Source of the DNA: Microbacterium luteum
GTDB lineage: Bacteria > Actinomycetota > Actinomycetes > Actinomycetales > Microbacteriaceae
Direction: 5' to 3'
Assembly: GCF_015277875.1 (NCBI RefSeq)
Contig: NZ_CP063814.1
Coordinates: forward strand, 930,001-994,000
Length of the DNA stretch: 64,000 nt
Within the stretch, counting starts at the first letter, position 1. Every line of letters starts with the position of its first letter. Shown here piece after piece: positions 9,030 through 17,738 of the stretch. The notes beneath the pieces were generated by a model, which searched no databases, was not told the DNA's origin, and saw nothing but the letters and a program-made list of their open reading frames with translations. The position numbers and the translations under genes are program-made.

Positions 9030-9668
9030 ATGTCCCGCATCGCCGTCATCGGAGGGACCGGGTACGCCGGTCGTCACATCGTCGCCGAGGCGGCCCAGCG
9101 CGGGCACACGGTACTGGTCGTCGCGCGCAAGGCGGTCTCCGATCGCGTCGAGCACGCGATGTACCTCGAGGGCAGCATCCTCGATGTGCCGACGCTCGTG
9201 ACCGAGATGCAGGGGGTCGAGGTCGTGATCGTCGCCGTCGCCGCCCGCGGTGACATGGCGGGGATGCTGCGACCGGCGGTCGCAGAGCTCGTCGCAGAGC
9301 TTCCGCCGGAGGTGAGACTCGGCGTGATCGGGGGCGCCGGCGGCAGCCGCGTGAGCCCGGACGGACCGCGCCTGGTGCACACCCCGGAGTTCGCCGAGGA
9401 GTACAAGCCCGAAGCGCTCGAGGCCCTCGCCATCCTGGAAGACCTCGAGGCGGGCGCGGAACGCGACTGGTTCTACGTGCATCCCGCCGGCGGGTTCGGG
9501 CCGTGGAACCCGGGTGAGCGCACGGGATCGTACCGAGACGGCGGTCCCGTGCTCGTGGTCGATCCCGATGGCGAGTCGATGATCTCCGGCGCCGACCTGG
9601 CCGTGGCGGTCGTGGATGAGATCGAGCAGCCGCGCCACGCGCGCGAGGCGTTCTCGGTCGGCTACTGA
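9030..9668 (+). CDS. NAD(P)H-binding epimerase/reductase-like protein
   Basis: A 212-residue atypical short-chain dehydrogenase. The Rossmann nucleotide-binding motif is at the N-terminus (IAVIGGTGYAGRHIVAEA), followed by the conserved GGAGGSRVSPDG loop. The classical YxxxK catalytic pair is absent, as in the YwnB/NAD(P)-binding group, so substrate and reaction are unknown. Start ATG 9030 follows AAGGAAG and sits 27 nt after rlmB, probably in the same operon. Confidence 0.85.
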   Translation: MSRIAVIGGTGYAGRHIVAEAAQRGHTVLVVARKAVSDRVEHAMYLEGSILDVPTLVTEMQGVEVVIVAVAARGDMAGMLRPAVAELVAELPPEVRLGVIGGAGGSRVSPDGPRLVHTPEFAEEYKPEALEALAILEDLEAGAERDWFYVHPAGGFGPWNPGERTGSYRDGGPVLVVDPDGESMISGADLAVAVVDEIEQPRHAREAFSVGY

Positions 9669-9674
9669 CTACTC

Positions 9675-10982
9675 TCAGACGAGGTCGCGCCAGTCCACCG
9701 CGCCGCTGTCGTCGTCGACGGTCGGCAGATCGGCGGTGATCACGGGGAGCGACGTGGTCTCGGTAGGCGGCCCCATGACGGTCGCTTCGTCACGACGGTG
9801 CCGCAGCACGTCGTCGACGTAGCTCCCCAGCGCTTCGGCGAGCGGCACCGAGCCGCCGCGCGACTGCGAGAGGTACCAGCGGTGCTCGAGGACCTGGTGG
9901 TACACCTCGGCCGGCTCGAGCTTCGCGCGCAGGTCGTACGGGATTGCCATCACGACCGGCTCGAAGACGCGCGTCAGCCACTCGTGCGCGACGACCTCCT
10001 CATCGCCTCCGAGGCGTGAGATGCGGGCGCGGAACTCGTCGAGGTCGTTGAGCAGGCGCCGGGCCTGGTTCTCCTCGACGTCGAGACCGGTCAGGCGCAG
10101 CAGCCGACGCTGGTGGTGACCGGCATCCACGACCTTGGGCTGAATGGACACCCGCGTGCCGTCGTCGGTGGTGGTGATCGACATCTCGCCGATGTCGAAG
10201 CCGAGGGCGTTCAAGCGCTGCACGCGCTCGGTGATGCGCCACGATTCGTCGGCGCCGAACGATTCCCGGTCGGTGAGGGCCGCCCACAGCGAGTGGTAGG
10301 ACTCCACGATGCCGTCGGCGACGGCGAGTGCGTCGACCCCGCCCTCCAGGCGCCCGCCCGCTTCGAGGTCCATGATCTCGCCGGCGATGTTCGTGCGTGC
10401 GACGTCGAGATCGTGCTCGCGCTGACCGCGGGTGAGGCCGGCCTCGTGGAGCTCGCCCGTCTCGGCATCGACGAGGTAGGCGGCGAAGGCGCCGGCGTCG
10501 CGGCGGAAGAGGGTGTTCGACAGCGACACGTCGCCCCAGAAGAATCCGACGTTGTGCAGTCGCACCAGAAGGGCGGCGAGCGCATCCACGAGGCGTGTCG
10601 CGGTGTCCGGACGCAGGACCTGCGTGAAGAGGGCGCGGTAGGGGAGGGAGAACTTCAGGTGCGCGGTGACGAGGGCGGCGGGAAGCGGCGCGCCGTCGGC
10701 GTCGGTGCGGCCCGCGATGACCGCGATGCGTTCCACGCAGGGCGCATCCAGTCGGTGGAGGTTTCCGAGCATGTCGTACTCACGACGCGCCATCTCCTCG
10801 GTCGTCTCCTTGATCGCCACGACACGGCCGGAGAGGCTCGCGAAGCGCACCAGGTGCCGTGAGATGCCCTTGGGGAGGAAGACGATCGTGCTCGTGGGCC
10901 ATTCGGCGAGCGGCGTAGACCAGGGCAGAGCCAAGAGTGCCGGGTCGACGGAGCTGGCGGTGATGGAGAGTGATTCGCGCAT
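9675..10982 (-). CDS. DUF4032 protein with kinase-like fold
   Basis: A 435-residue actinobacterial protein. The first 230 residues resemble a lipopolysaccharide-kinase-type fold: a lysine in VAIKETTEEMARREYDML, then LHNVGFFWGDVSLSNTLF, which looks like the HGD..xxN catalytic loop with the D and N kept. The DUF4032 part follows and contains the YLVDAETGEL segment and a long helical C-terminus. Substrate and partner are unknown. Start ATG 10982 has a good GGAAGG site 4 nt upstream. It lies just after the terminator of the upstream ABC ATPase gene, so it likely depends on read-through or its own promoter. Confidence 0.85.
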   Translation of the reverse strand: MRESLSITASSVDPALLALPWSTPLAEWPTSTIVFLPKGISRHLVRFASLSGRVVAIKETTEEMARREYDMLGNLHRLDAPCVERIAVIAGRTDADGAPLPAALVTAHLKFSLPYRALFTQVLRPDTATRLVDALAALLVRLHNVGFFWGDVSLSNTLFRRDAGAFAAYLVDAETGELHEAGLTRGQREHDLDVARTNIAGEIMDLEAGGRLEGGVDALAVADGIVESYHSLWAALTDRESFGADESWRITERVQRLNALGFDIGEMSITTTDDGTRVSIQPKVVDAGHHQRRLLRLTGLDVEENQARRLLNDLDEFRARISRLGGDEEVVAHEWLTRVFEPVVMAIPYDLRAKLEPAEVYHQVLEHRWYLSQSRGGSVPLAEALGSYVDDVLRHRRDEATVMGPPTETTSLPVITADLPTVDDDSGAVDWRDLV

Positions 10983-10998
10983 GATCCTTCCGAAAACA

Positions 10999-11037
10999 GT
11001 ACAGCGCGGGTGGATCCGAGACCCACCCGCGCTGTAC
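10999..11037 (-). terminator. terminator after the ABC ATPase gene
   Basis: A perfect 15-bp stem (10999-11013 with 11023-11037) has a 9-nt loop and lies just past the minus-strand stop at 11050. There is no clear U run. Confidence 0.8.
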
Positions 11038-11049
11038 GTGCGTCGGTGA

Positions 11050-12153
11050 CTACTCCGAGAGCACGGGAGCGTCGTTGAGGCGCTCGCCCGTCTCGACGTC
11101 GAAGGCGTGCACGTGTCCGGCCGTCGCGGCCAGGGTCACGGTCTCACCCGAGTGGGGGTGGTTGCGACCGTCGACGCGGGCGACGATGTCGGTGCGCTTG
11201 CCGTTGATGTCGGTGTGGCCGTAGAGGTAGCCGTCTGCGCCCAGCTCCTCGACGAGGTCGACGGTGACCGGCAGGCCCTTGCCGTCGGCCGGGCCGACGA
11301 CGATGTCCTCCGGGCGGACGCCGATGGTGACCTCGCTGCCGTGCGCGCGGCCGACCGTGTCGCGGTCCAGCGGCACGACCTCGGAGCCGAACTGCACGCC
11401 ACCCTCGGCGAGCGGAGCGGGGAAGAGGTTCATGGCCGGCGAGCCGATGAATCCGGCGACGAACACGTTGTTCGGCCGCTCGTACAGGTCGCGCGGGGTG
11501 CCGACCTGCTGCAGGATGCCGTCCTTGAGCACCGCGATGCGGTCACCCATGGTGAGGGCCTCGGTCTGGTCGTGCGTGACGTAGACGGTCGTGACGCCCA
11601 GGCGACGCTGCAGCGACGCGATCTGGGTGCGGGTCTGCACACGCAGCTTCGCATCGAGGTTCGACAGCGGCTCGTCCATGAGGAACACCTGCGGCTGACG
11701 CACGATCGCGCGGCCCATGGCCACACGCTGACGCTGACCACCCGACAGGGCCTTGGGCTTGCGCGTCAGGTACTCCTCGAGGTCGAGCAGCTTGGCGGCT
11801 TCCAGCACGCGCTGGGCGCGCTCCTCCTTGCCGACGCCGGCGATCTTGAGCGCGAAGCCCATGTTCTCGGCGACGGTCATGTGCGGGTAGAGCGCGTAGT
11901 TCTGGAACACCATCGCGATGTCGCGATCCTTCGGCGGCACGTCGGTCACGTCGCGCTCGCCGATGCGGATGGCACCCGAGTTGACCTCTTCGAGGCCGGC
12001 GAGCATGCGCAGCGAGGTGGACTTTCCGCAGCCGGAGGGGCCGACGAGAACGAGGAACTCGCCATCGGCGACCTCGAGGTTGAGCTTGTCGACGGCGGGG
12101 CGCTGGCCTCCGGGGTACAAGCGGGTTGCGTTGTCGAACGTGACGGACGCCAT
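11050..12153 (-). CDS. msiK: MsiK/UgpC-type sugar ABC transporter ATPase
   Basis: A 367-residue ATPase that powers carbohydrate ABC importers. Walker A GPSGCGKST, Q-loop MVFQNYALYPHM, signature LSGGQRQRVAMGRAI, Walker B FLMDEPLSNLDAKL and the H-loop of VTHDQTEAL are all present. After residue 240 comes an OB-fold regulatory domain of the MalK type (IGVRPEDIVVG). No permease or binding-protein genes are nearby, which fits MsiK, an orphan ATPase shared by several actinobacterial sugar importers. Start ATG 12153 follows AAGGAG. Confidence 0.9.
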   Translation of the reverse strand: MASVTFDNATRLYPGGQRPAVDKLNLEVADGEFLVLVGPSGCGKSTSLRMLAGLEEVNSGAIRIGERDVTDVPPKDRDIAMVFQNYALYPHMTVAENMGFALKIAGVGKEERAQRVLEAAKLLDLEEYLTRKPKALSGGQRQRVAMGRAIVRQPQVFLMDEPLSNLDAKLRVQTRTQIASLQRRLGVTTVYVTHDQTEALTMGDRIAVLKDGILQQVGTPRDLYERPNNVFVAGFIGSPAMNLFPAPLAEGGVQFGSEVVPLDRDTVGRAHGSEVTIGVRPEDIVVGPADGKGLPVTVDLVEELGADGYLYGHTDINGKRTDIVARVDGRNHPHSGETVTLAATAGHVHAFDVETGERLNDAPVLSE

Positions 12154-12374
12154 GGTCTTTCTCCTTCACCGGCAGGTACGTGCCGGACGATCCGTAGTGA
12201 ATGGAAGCGGGGGCTCTCCCGCACGCCCACCATCGGGCGTGTCTCCAGTATGCCACGCGGCAAAGAACCGGAGGTGTCTGGGCATTTCCCAGGGTCGGTG
12301 ACTAGCATCGTCCACGCCGCGCTCCCCGAGCGGCGCGCCGGAGCATTACGGCCGACGTTCTCCTACGAGGTTCC

Positions 12375-13367
12375 ATGTCACACGACGAATCGACTCCCGA
12401 CACCAGTCCCGAAACGACCCCTGGCGACCGCCGAGACGCCGTGCGCGCGAAGGCGAAGCAGGTGCAGCAGCGACAGTCGCGCACCCGTCTGATCCAGCGG
12501 GTCTCGCTCGCGACGGTCATCGTGGCGGTGGTGGCCGCCGTCGCCGTCGTGATCACCTGGACGGTCTCCAGCAACGCCTCGCGCCCGATGGCGCAGCCGG
12601 CGAACGTCACCGAGGACGGCTTCGAGGTCACCGATGTGACCGGTGTCGGCTCGGTCGGCGCGGAGCCGACCACGACGGAGATGGACGACAGCGCAGCGGG
12701 CGAGGAAGAGGCCGACGACGAGAGCGACTCGTCCGGGAACGCCGCGATGTCCGCCCAGGCGGAGCCGGTCGAGACGCCCGAACCCGGCGTCGTCGACATC
12801 CGCATCTACGTCGACTACCTCTCCAGCGGCGCGCAGGACTTCCAGGTCGCCAACGTACAGCAGCTGCAGAAGTGGGTCAGTGAAGACGCCGCGACCCTCA
12901 GCTACTACCCGGTCGCGATGCTCACCGCGAAGTCGAACGGCACCAAGTACTCCATCCGTGCCGCGAGCGCCGCCGCGTGCATGGCGCACTACTCGCCCGA
13001 CGACTTCTTCAAGTTCAACGACACCCTGCTGCGCCAGCAGCCCGAGCTCGACACCGACGGCTATACCGACATCGAGCTCGCCGACCTCGCTCAGGCTTCC
13101 GGCGCGGACGACCCGCAGACGGTGCGCGACTGCATCGTCGAGGAGAAGTTCGCCGCGTGGGCCAAGACCGCCACCGACCGCGCACTCGACGGCATCCCCG
13201 ACACCGACGACATCTCGCTCACCGGCACCCCCATGGTGCTCGTGAACGGAACGCCGTACGTGGGAGCGCTCGACAACGCCAAGGAGTTCGCGCAGTTCGT
13301 GCTGACCGTCTCCAGCGACGCCTACTACGAGGCCACCCCGGCTCCCACCCCGAGCCCCACATCGTGA
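12375..13367 (+). CDS. membrane-anchored DsbA-fold protein lacking CXXC
   Basis: A 330-residue protein with a cytoplasmic basic N-terminus (about 1-38), one membrane helix (SLATVIVAVVAAVAVVITW), an acidic linker rich in E, D and S (about 95-135), and an extracytoplasmic thioredoxin/DsbA-like domain. The redox site expected after the first strand is replaced by YVDYLSSGAQDFQV, so there is no CXXC. The cis-proline loop is kept as TGTPMVLVNGTPYVG. A non-redox, chaperone or scaffold role is likely (inference). The start is the ATG at 12375. It is divergent from msiK. Confidence 0.8.
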   Translation: MSHDESTPDTSPETTPGDRRDAVRAKAKQVQQRQSRTRLIQRVSLATVIVAVVAAVAVVITWTVSSNASRPMAQPANVTEDGFEVTDVTGVGSVGAEPTTTEMDDSAAGEEEADDESDSSGNAAMSAQAEPVETPEPGVVDIRIYVDYLSSGAQDFQVANVQQLQKWVSEDAATLSYYPVAMLTAKSNGTKYSIRAASAAACMAHYSPDDFFKFNDTLLRQQPELDTDGYTDIELADLAQASGADDPQTVRDCIVEEKFAAWAKTATDRALDGIPDTDDISLTGTPMVLVNGTPYVGALDNAKEFAQFVLTVSSDAYYEATPAPTPSPTS

Positions 13368-13399
13368 GCCGCGCGTCGGCTGGGTAGACTGGACCCCTT

Positions 13400-13475
13400 G
13401 CCGACTTGGCGCAATTGGTAGCGCACCCGACTTGTAATCGGGCGGTTACGGGTTCGAGTCCCGTAGTCGGCTCCA
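13400..13475 (+). tRNA. tRNA-Thr (anticodon TGT)
   Basis: A full cloverleaf: acceptor GCCGACT pairs with AGTCGGC, the anticodon stem is CCCGA/TCGGG around the loop CTTGTAA, and the T arm is ACGGGTTCGAGTCCCGT. The 3' CCA is encoded (13473-13475). A TAGACT -10 element lies at 13385-13390. Confidence 0.95.
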
Positions 13476-13688
13476 TCGGTGCCCTTGGTGTCGACCCCGA
13501 CGTTGTCATCGGGCGGTTACGGGTTCGAGTCCCGTCCTCGGCTCCATCGGTGCCCTTGGTGTCGACCCCGACGTTGTCATCGGGCGGTTACGGGTTCGAG
13601 TCCCGTCCTCGGCTCCATTGGTGCCCTTGGTGTCGACTCCGACGTTGTCATCGGGCGGTTACGGGTTCGAGTCCCGTCCTCGGCTCCA
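13476..13688 (+). repeat. three 71-bp tandem tRNA-like repeats
   Basis: Units at 13476-13546, 13547-13617 and 13618-13688 follow tRNA-Thr directly. Each keeps the variable region, the complete T arm (CGGGTTCGAGTCCCG), an acceptor 3' strand changed to CCTCGGC, and an encoded CCA. The anticodon loop is lengthened to 8 nt (CGTTGTCA), and the 5' acceptor strand is lost, so no acceptor stem can form. Units 1 and 2 match apart from the edge; unit 3 has two substitutions. They look like pseudo-tRNAs or repeated attachment-site remnants. Confidence 0.85.
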
Positions 13689-13712
13689 TCTCGGGGCGGG
13701 CAGGATGGGGGG

Positions 13713-14642
13713 ATGGCCGCCCATCGAACGCTCGCAATGGCGGGTGCCGTGGCGATCGGTGTTCTGACCGCGGTGCAGGCTCGCGTCAACGGCTCTCTCG
13801 GAGCGGCGCTGACGGACGGCTTCGTCGCCGCGGCGGTGTCCTTCGGCTCCGGCCTCCTGATCCTCGTCGCTCTCAGCGCCGCCCTGCCCGCCGGGCGCCG
13901 GGGCGTCGTGACGCTGGCGCACGGACTGCGCCTGCGCACGCTGCCGGTGTGGATGCTCGTCGGCGGTCTCGCCGGGGCGTTCAGCGTCGCCACCCAGAGC
14001 CTGACCGTGGCCGTGATCGGCGTCTCGCTGTTCACCGTGGGAATGGTCGCGGGGCAGGCGGTGAGCGCACTCGTGCTCGACCGGATCGGCTACGGACCGG
14101 CGGGTGTCGTCGCCGTGACCGTGTCCCGCGTCGTGGGGGCGGCCATCGCCGTCGCCGCGGTGCTGCTGTCGGTGGCGGGTTCGCCGGTGAACAGCGTGCC
14201 GTGGTGGATGCTGCTGCTGCCGTTCCTCGTGGGAGCCGGCATCGCGTGGCAGCAGGCGACGAACGGGCGCCTGCGGCAGCGCGTCGGCTCTGCGCTCACG
14301 GCCACGGCGGTGAACTTCGCCGGCGGCACCATCGTCTTGCTCGTCGCGGCAGCCGTGCACGTCGCCATCGTCGGAGCGCCCGCGGCCTTCCCCGCGGAGC
14401 CGTGGCTCTACATCGGCGGCGCGTGCGGCGTCGCATACATCTTCATCGGCGCCGCCGTGGTGCCCTACACCGGGGTGCTGCTCATGGGGCTCGGCGCCGT
14501 CGTCGGTCAGCTCCTGACGTCGGTCCTGCTCGATGCGCTGTGGCCGACGACGGCGAGTCCCGGAGTGCTCATCGGACTGACGGTGTCGGCGGTCGCTCTG
14601 CTCGGTGCGGCGATCGCCGTGTTCCCGCGCCGTCGGCGCTGA
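13713..14642 (+). CDS. DMT-family transporter (DUF606/YdcZ type)
   Basis: A 309-residue membrane protein made of two homologous halves of about five hydrophobic helices, the YdcZ/DUF606 pattern. Half one has VAIGVLTAVQARVNGSLG; half two repeats this as GAGIAWQQATNGRLRQRVG. Both carry the small-residue and Asn signature of the family. The cargo is unknown. Start ATG 13713 is preceded by a G-rich GGGGGG run. It begins 24 nt after the tRNA-like repeats, which therefore form part of its upstream region. Confidence 0.85.
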   Translation: MAAHRTLAMAGAVAIGVLTAVQARVNGSLGAALTDGFVAAAVSFGSGLLILVALSAALPAGRRGVVTLAHGLRLRTLPVWMLVGGLAGAFSVATQSLTVAVIGVSLFTVGMVAGQAVSALVLDRIGYGPAGVVAVTVSRVVGAAIAVAAVLLSVAGSPVNSVPWWMLLLPFLVGAGIAWQQATNGRLRQRVGSALTATAVNFAGGTIVLLVAAAVHVAIVGAPAAFPAEPWLYIGGACGVAYIFIGAAVVPYTGVLLMGLGAVVGQLLTSVLLDALWPTTASPGVLIGLTVSAVALLGAAIAVFPRRRR

Positions 14643-14645
14643 GGG

Positions 14646-15197
14646 TCAGCGCGAGCGCTTCTTGCCGGGCATCGACGAGACGAAGGTCGTCGGGTCGATC
14701 TCCTTGCCGCGCAGCGGCCTCGACCGCGTCGGCTTGCCGCCGACGTAGAGCCACCCGAGGAGCTCCTCGTTCTTCGCCAGTCCGTGGGCCTTCGCGACCG
14801 CCTTGCTCCGCGTCGCGCCGCCGGTGCGCCAGAAAACGCCCCAGCCGGCGTCGTCGAGGGCGAGGCTCAGCATGTGGGCGACACCCGAGGCGACGGCCTC
14901 CTGCTCCCAGTGCGGCACCTTGCTCTTGCGGAAGCGCACGACGACGGCGAGCACGAGCGGCGCGCGCAGGGGCTTGGTCGAAACGCCCTTGCGTCCCTCT
15001 GCCTTGTTGAGGGCGCGGCCGAGACGTTCGCGTCCGGACCCGCGGATCTCGATGATCCGCCACGGCTTCAGCGACGAGTGGTCGGCCACGCGTCCGGCAG
15101 CGGCCACGAGATCGAGCAGTTCGTCGTGGCTGGGAGCCGCGTCGGTGACCTTCGACAGCGAGCGCCGCCGGCGCATCGCCTCGGCGACTGTGGTCAC
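14646..15197 (-). CDS. nitroreductase-family protein
   Basis: A 183-residue FMN-dependent nitroreductase-like protein. The N-terminal AMRRRRSLSKVTDAAPSHDE matches the family's RRS.R motif that binds FMN phosphate, and SLKPWRIIEI matches the second flavin-binding strand. HMLSLALDDAGWGVFWRTG and LLGWLYVGG are the later conserved blocks. The substrate is unknown. The GTG start at 15197 overlaps the msrB stop (GTGA), so it is translated as the second gene of a redox pair. Confidence 0.85.
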   Translation of the reverse strand: MTTVAEAMRRRRSLSKVTDAAPSHDELLDLVAAAGRVADHSSLKPWRIIEIRGSGRERLGRALNKAEGRKGVSTKPLRAPLVLAVVVRFRKSKVPHWEQEAVASGVAHMLSLALDDAGWGVFWRTGGATRSKAVAKAHGLAKNEELLGWLYVGGKPTRSRPLRGKEIDPTTFVSSMPGKKRSR

Positions 15198-15601
15198 GCG
15201 TCGTTCTCGGGCGTGAAGTTCATCGAGAGGGAGTTCATGCAGTAACGGTCGCCGGTGGGGGTGCCGAAGCCGTCGGGGAACACGTGACCGAGGTGCGAGC
15301 CGCAGGACGCACAGCGCACCTCGGTGCGCTCCATGCCGTGGCTGTTGTCCTCGAGCAGCTGCACCGCGTCGGGGCGGATCGACTCGTAGAAGCTCGGCCA
15401 GCCGCAGTGGGAGTCGAACTTGGTGCCGCTCTTGAACAGCTCGGCGCCGCACGCGGCACACGTGTAGAGCCCGGCGCGCTCCTCGTCGAGGAGTTCACCG
15501 GTCCAGGGACGCTCGGTGCCGGCCTCGCGCAGCACCTGGTACTGCTCGGGGGTGAGCTCTTCGCGCCACTGCGCGTCGGTCTTGTCGACGGAATAGTCCA
15601 T
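15194..15601 (-). CDS. msrB: peptide-methionine (R)-S-oxide reductase
   Basis: A 135-residue enzyme that reduces the R form of methionine sulfoxide in proteins. Zinc-binding cysteine pairs are CAAC (about 44-47) and CASC (about 93-96). The catalytic cysteine lies in RYCMNSLSMNF near the C-terminus. I chose ATG 15601 (MDYSVDKTDAQW) because AAGGAG is 8 nt upstream; an ATG 21 nt earlier lacks a comparable site. It is coupled to the nitroreductase gene. Confidence 0.95.
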   Translation of the reverse strand: MDYSVDKTDAQWREELTPEQYQVLREAGTERPWTGELLDEERAGLYTCAACGAELFKSGTKFDSHCGWPSFYESIRPDAVQLLEDNSHGMERTEVRCASCGSHLGHVFPDGFGTPTGDRYCMNSLSMNFTPENDA

Positions 15602-15678
15602 GGAGATCTCCTTCCCCTCCATTCAACCGCAGCGCGCCGCATCGGGCGCCGAGTGTGACGATGATGACGCCGACAGCG

Positions 15679-15684
15679 GACAAT
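15679..15684 (+). promoter_or_regulatory. -10 element of a probable leaderless DUF2332 promoter
   Basis: GACAAT ends 6 nt before the ATG at 15691, the same geometry as the senX3 and cysS promoters. Confidence 0.35.
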
Positions 15685-15690
15685 GGGCGC

Positions 15691-16668
15691 ATGGATGCCG
15701 TGGCCGACGTCGCCGATCGCTATCGGCGGTTCGCGGTGGCTGAGGCTCCGTCACGATCCTCTCTCTATGCGGAGTGGGCGGCGGGTGTCGCCGACGACGT
15801 CGACGTGTGCCACGTGCTCGCGCGCATCCCGGCCTCTCGCCGGCAGCCACCGCTCGTGTTCGCCGTCACACGGATGCTGGGCGCGCCCGAGCAGGCCTTC
15901 TCGCGTTGGCGCGACTGGCTCCTGGAGCACGCCGACGCCGTCGTCGCCGAGACGTCGCGACGCTCCCTGCAGACCAACGAGCCCCTGCGGTGCGCCGCCC
16001 TGCTGCCGGCGCTCGCGACGATCCCCGGACCGATCGGCTTCCTCGAGGTGGGTGCGAGCGCCGGTCTCTGTCTGCAGCCCGACCGCTACTCGTACCGCTA
16101 CCGCCGGCCGGATCACCCTGACGTGCGACTCGACCCGCCTTCCGGCATGTCGCCGGTCGTCCTCGACGCGAACATCACGGGCGACGCTCCGCTGCGCCTG
16201 CCTGAGATCCGGTGGCGGATGGGCGCCGACCTCACACCGATGTCGGCGGGCGATCCCGATGACCGCGCCTTCCTCATGGCCCTGGTGTGGCCGGGGGAGC
16301 GGGGTCGAGCGCAGCGGATCGAGGCCGCGCTCGATCTCGCCCGTCGCGAGCCGATCGAGGTGGCATCCGGCGACGCGAGCGATCCCGATCTCGTCCCTCG
16401 GCTTCTCTCGGGGATGCCCGACGGGCTCACCCCGGTCGTGTCGACTCTGGGGCTCCTGCCCCACCTGCCCCGGGCGGCGCGTGAGCGGCTCATCGGCGCC
16501 ATCGCCGACACCGGGGCCATCTGGGTGTCGCTGGACCCGCCGCAGGCGCACGACTGGTGGACCGCGCCCGTCGACCCGGGTGCGGGCCGGTTCGTGCTGC
16601 ACCGCGACGGCGCGCCGCTGGCCTACGCGGATCCGCTCGCCGCATCCCTGGAGTGGCTTACGGGATGA
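15691..16668 (+). CDS. DUF2332 family protein
   Basis: A 325-residue actinobacterial protein. Recognisable blocks are RYRRFAVAEAPSRSSLYAEWAAGVADD at the N-terminus (first 20 or so residues after the start), LQTNEPLRCAALLPALA, and GFLEVGASAGLCLQPDRYSY, a glycine-rich Rossmann/methyltransferase-like motif I. The C-terminal half ends with a beta-strand pair around FVLHRDGAPLAYADP. The motif suggests SAM or nucleotide binding, but no function is established. I prefer ATG 15691 over upstream ATGs because of the -10 spacing. Confidence 0.8.
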   Translation: MDAVADVADRYRRFAVAEAPSRSSLYAEWAAGVADDVDVCHVLARIPASRRQPPLVFAVTRMLGAPEQAFSRWRDWLLEHADAVVAETSRRSLQTNEPLRCAALLPALATIPGPIGFLEVGASAGLCLQPDRYSYRYRRPDHPDVRLDPPSGMSPVVLDANITGDAPLRLPEIRWRMGADLTPMSAGDPDDRAFLMALVWPGERGRAQRIEAALDLARREPIEVASGDASDPDLVPRLLSGMPDGLTPVVSTLGLLPHLPRAARERLIGAIADTGAIWVSLDPPQAHDWWTAPVDPGAGRFVLHRDGAPLAYADPLAASLEWLTG

Positions 16669-16696
16669 CGGTGCCGGCACGGTTACCGTGGACGAC

Positions 16697-16942
16697 GTGT
16701 CCCTCTCCGACCGCGACCGTGCGCTCCTCGATTTCGAGGCGCAGTGGCATCGCCACGTCGGAGCCAAGGAGGAGGCGATCCGCGCGGAACTCGGGCTCGC
16801 CCCGGCTCGCTACTATCAGCTGCTCGACCGGCTGATCGACACGGTCGAGGCGCAGCGTCATGACCCGATGCTGGTGAAGCGCCTGCGGCGGCGCCGCGAC
16901 GTGTCCGAATCCGGGCGCGCGACCCGGTCGATGCCGGGCTGA
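16697..16942 (+). CDS. DUF3263 small protein
   Basis: About 81 residues: VSLSDRDRALLDFEAQW, GAKEEAIRAELGLAPARYYQ, then DPMLVKRLRRRRD and a basic tail. This is the actinobacterial DUF3263 family, a predicted helix-turn-helix-like helical protein often next to a LytR_C gene, as here. The start could be GTG 16697 or GTG 16688; no ribosome site decides it. Confidence 0.8.
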   Translation: MSLSDRDRALLDFEAQWHRHVGAKEEAIRAELGLAPARYYQLLDRLIDTVEAQRHDPMLVKRLRRRRDVSESGRATRSMPG

Positions 16943-16985
16943 GCGGCCCTCGGGGCGGATTCCCGGGTTCACCGACGGGTGCCGG

Positions 16986-16991
16986 TAGCAT
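16986..16991 (+). promoter_or_regulatory. -10 element of a probable leaderless LytR_C promoter
   Basis: TAGCAT ends 6 nt before the GTG at 16998. Confidence 0.45.
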
Positions 16992-16997
16992 CGTGGG

Positions 16998-17597
16998 GTG
17001 CCGAAATCGACCTACCCGCGGGATCGCTTCGACGACCTCCCCGCGGACAGCGGGCGCGTCGGCGCCCACCGGGCCGAGAACCCGCACATGCGCGGGTGGG
17101 TCGTCTTCCTGTGGGCCGCGGTCGCCACTCTCGTGCTCATCGTCGCGGGCATCTTCGCGACGCTGGTCCTCAGCGGACGCGTCTCCCTCGCTCCCGACGC
17201 CGCTCCCGAGCCGACGCCCACGGCGACCATCGAGCCGGTGATCGACACCGCGTACGACGTGCTCGTGCTCAACGCCACGCCCGAGGCGGGTCTCGCCACG
17301 CAGGTCAAGGACGTGCTCGTCGAGGCCGGGTGGTCCGCGGATCAGGTCAACGCGAGCGAAGCGGGAACCTCCGACTTCGCCGAGACGACCGTGTACTACG
17401 CCTTCCCGGGCGACGAAGCCGCCGCGGCGGGCGTCGCCGAGCTGCTCGGTGGGGCACGCATCGAGCAGAGCGACTTCTACCAGCCGACCGACGACGCCGC
17501 CACCGAAGACGTCGACGAGAGCGAATCGGCTCAGCTGACCGTGGTCATCGGCCTCGACCACACCGACAGCGCGTCGGAGGAGACGCCCGCTCCCTGA
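16998..17597 (+). CDS. LytR C-terminal domain membrane protein
   Basis: A 199-residue protein with one membrane helix at about 31-56 (MRGWVVFLWAAVATLVLIVA), a Pro/Thr linker, and an extracytoplasmic LytR_C domain (about 83-190). That domain opens with YDVLVLNATPEAGLATQVKD and continues LVEAGWSADQVN. Such domains accompany LytR-CpsA-Psr cell-wall ligases but occur alone in many actinobacteria. The catalytic LCP domain is absent. The start is GTG 16998, set by the -10 element. Confidence 0.85.
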   Translation: MPKSTYPRDRFDDLPADSGRVGAHRAENPHMRGWVVFLWAAVATLVLIVAGIFATLVLSGRVSLAPDAAPEPTPTATIEPVIDTAYDVLVLNATPEAGLATQVKDVLVEAGWSADQVNASEAGTSDFAETTVYYAFPGDEAAAAGVAELLGGARIEQSDFYQPTDDAATEDVDESESAQLTVVIGLDHTDSASEETPAP

Positions 17598-17738
17598 CGC
17601 GAACCCCCTCGGGACCAGCGGTTGTTTCACGCCGGTAAATACTTCTATGCGCCCCTGTCAACAGTTGCTGTGATGGCGGTTCGGTGAATTCGCGTCTGCC
17701 TACGATGAGCCTGTCCCACCGCACTACAGGAGATTCGC

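Noticed and set aside
13476-13688. The 71-bp repeats as a CRISPR array
   Set aside because: Whole 71-bp units repeat; there are no short repeats with unique spacers and no cas genes.
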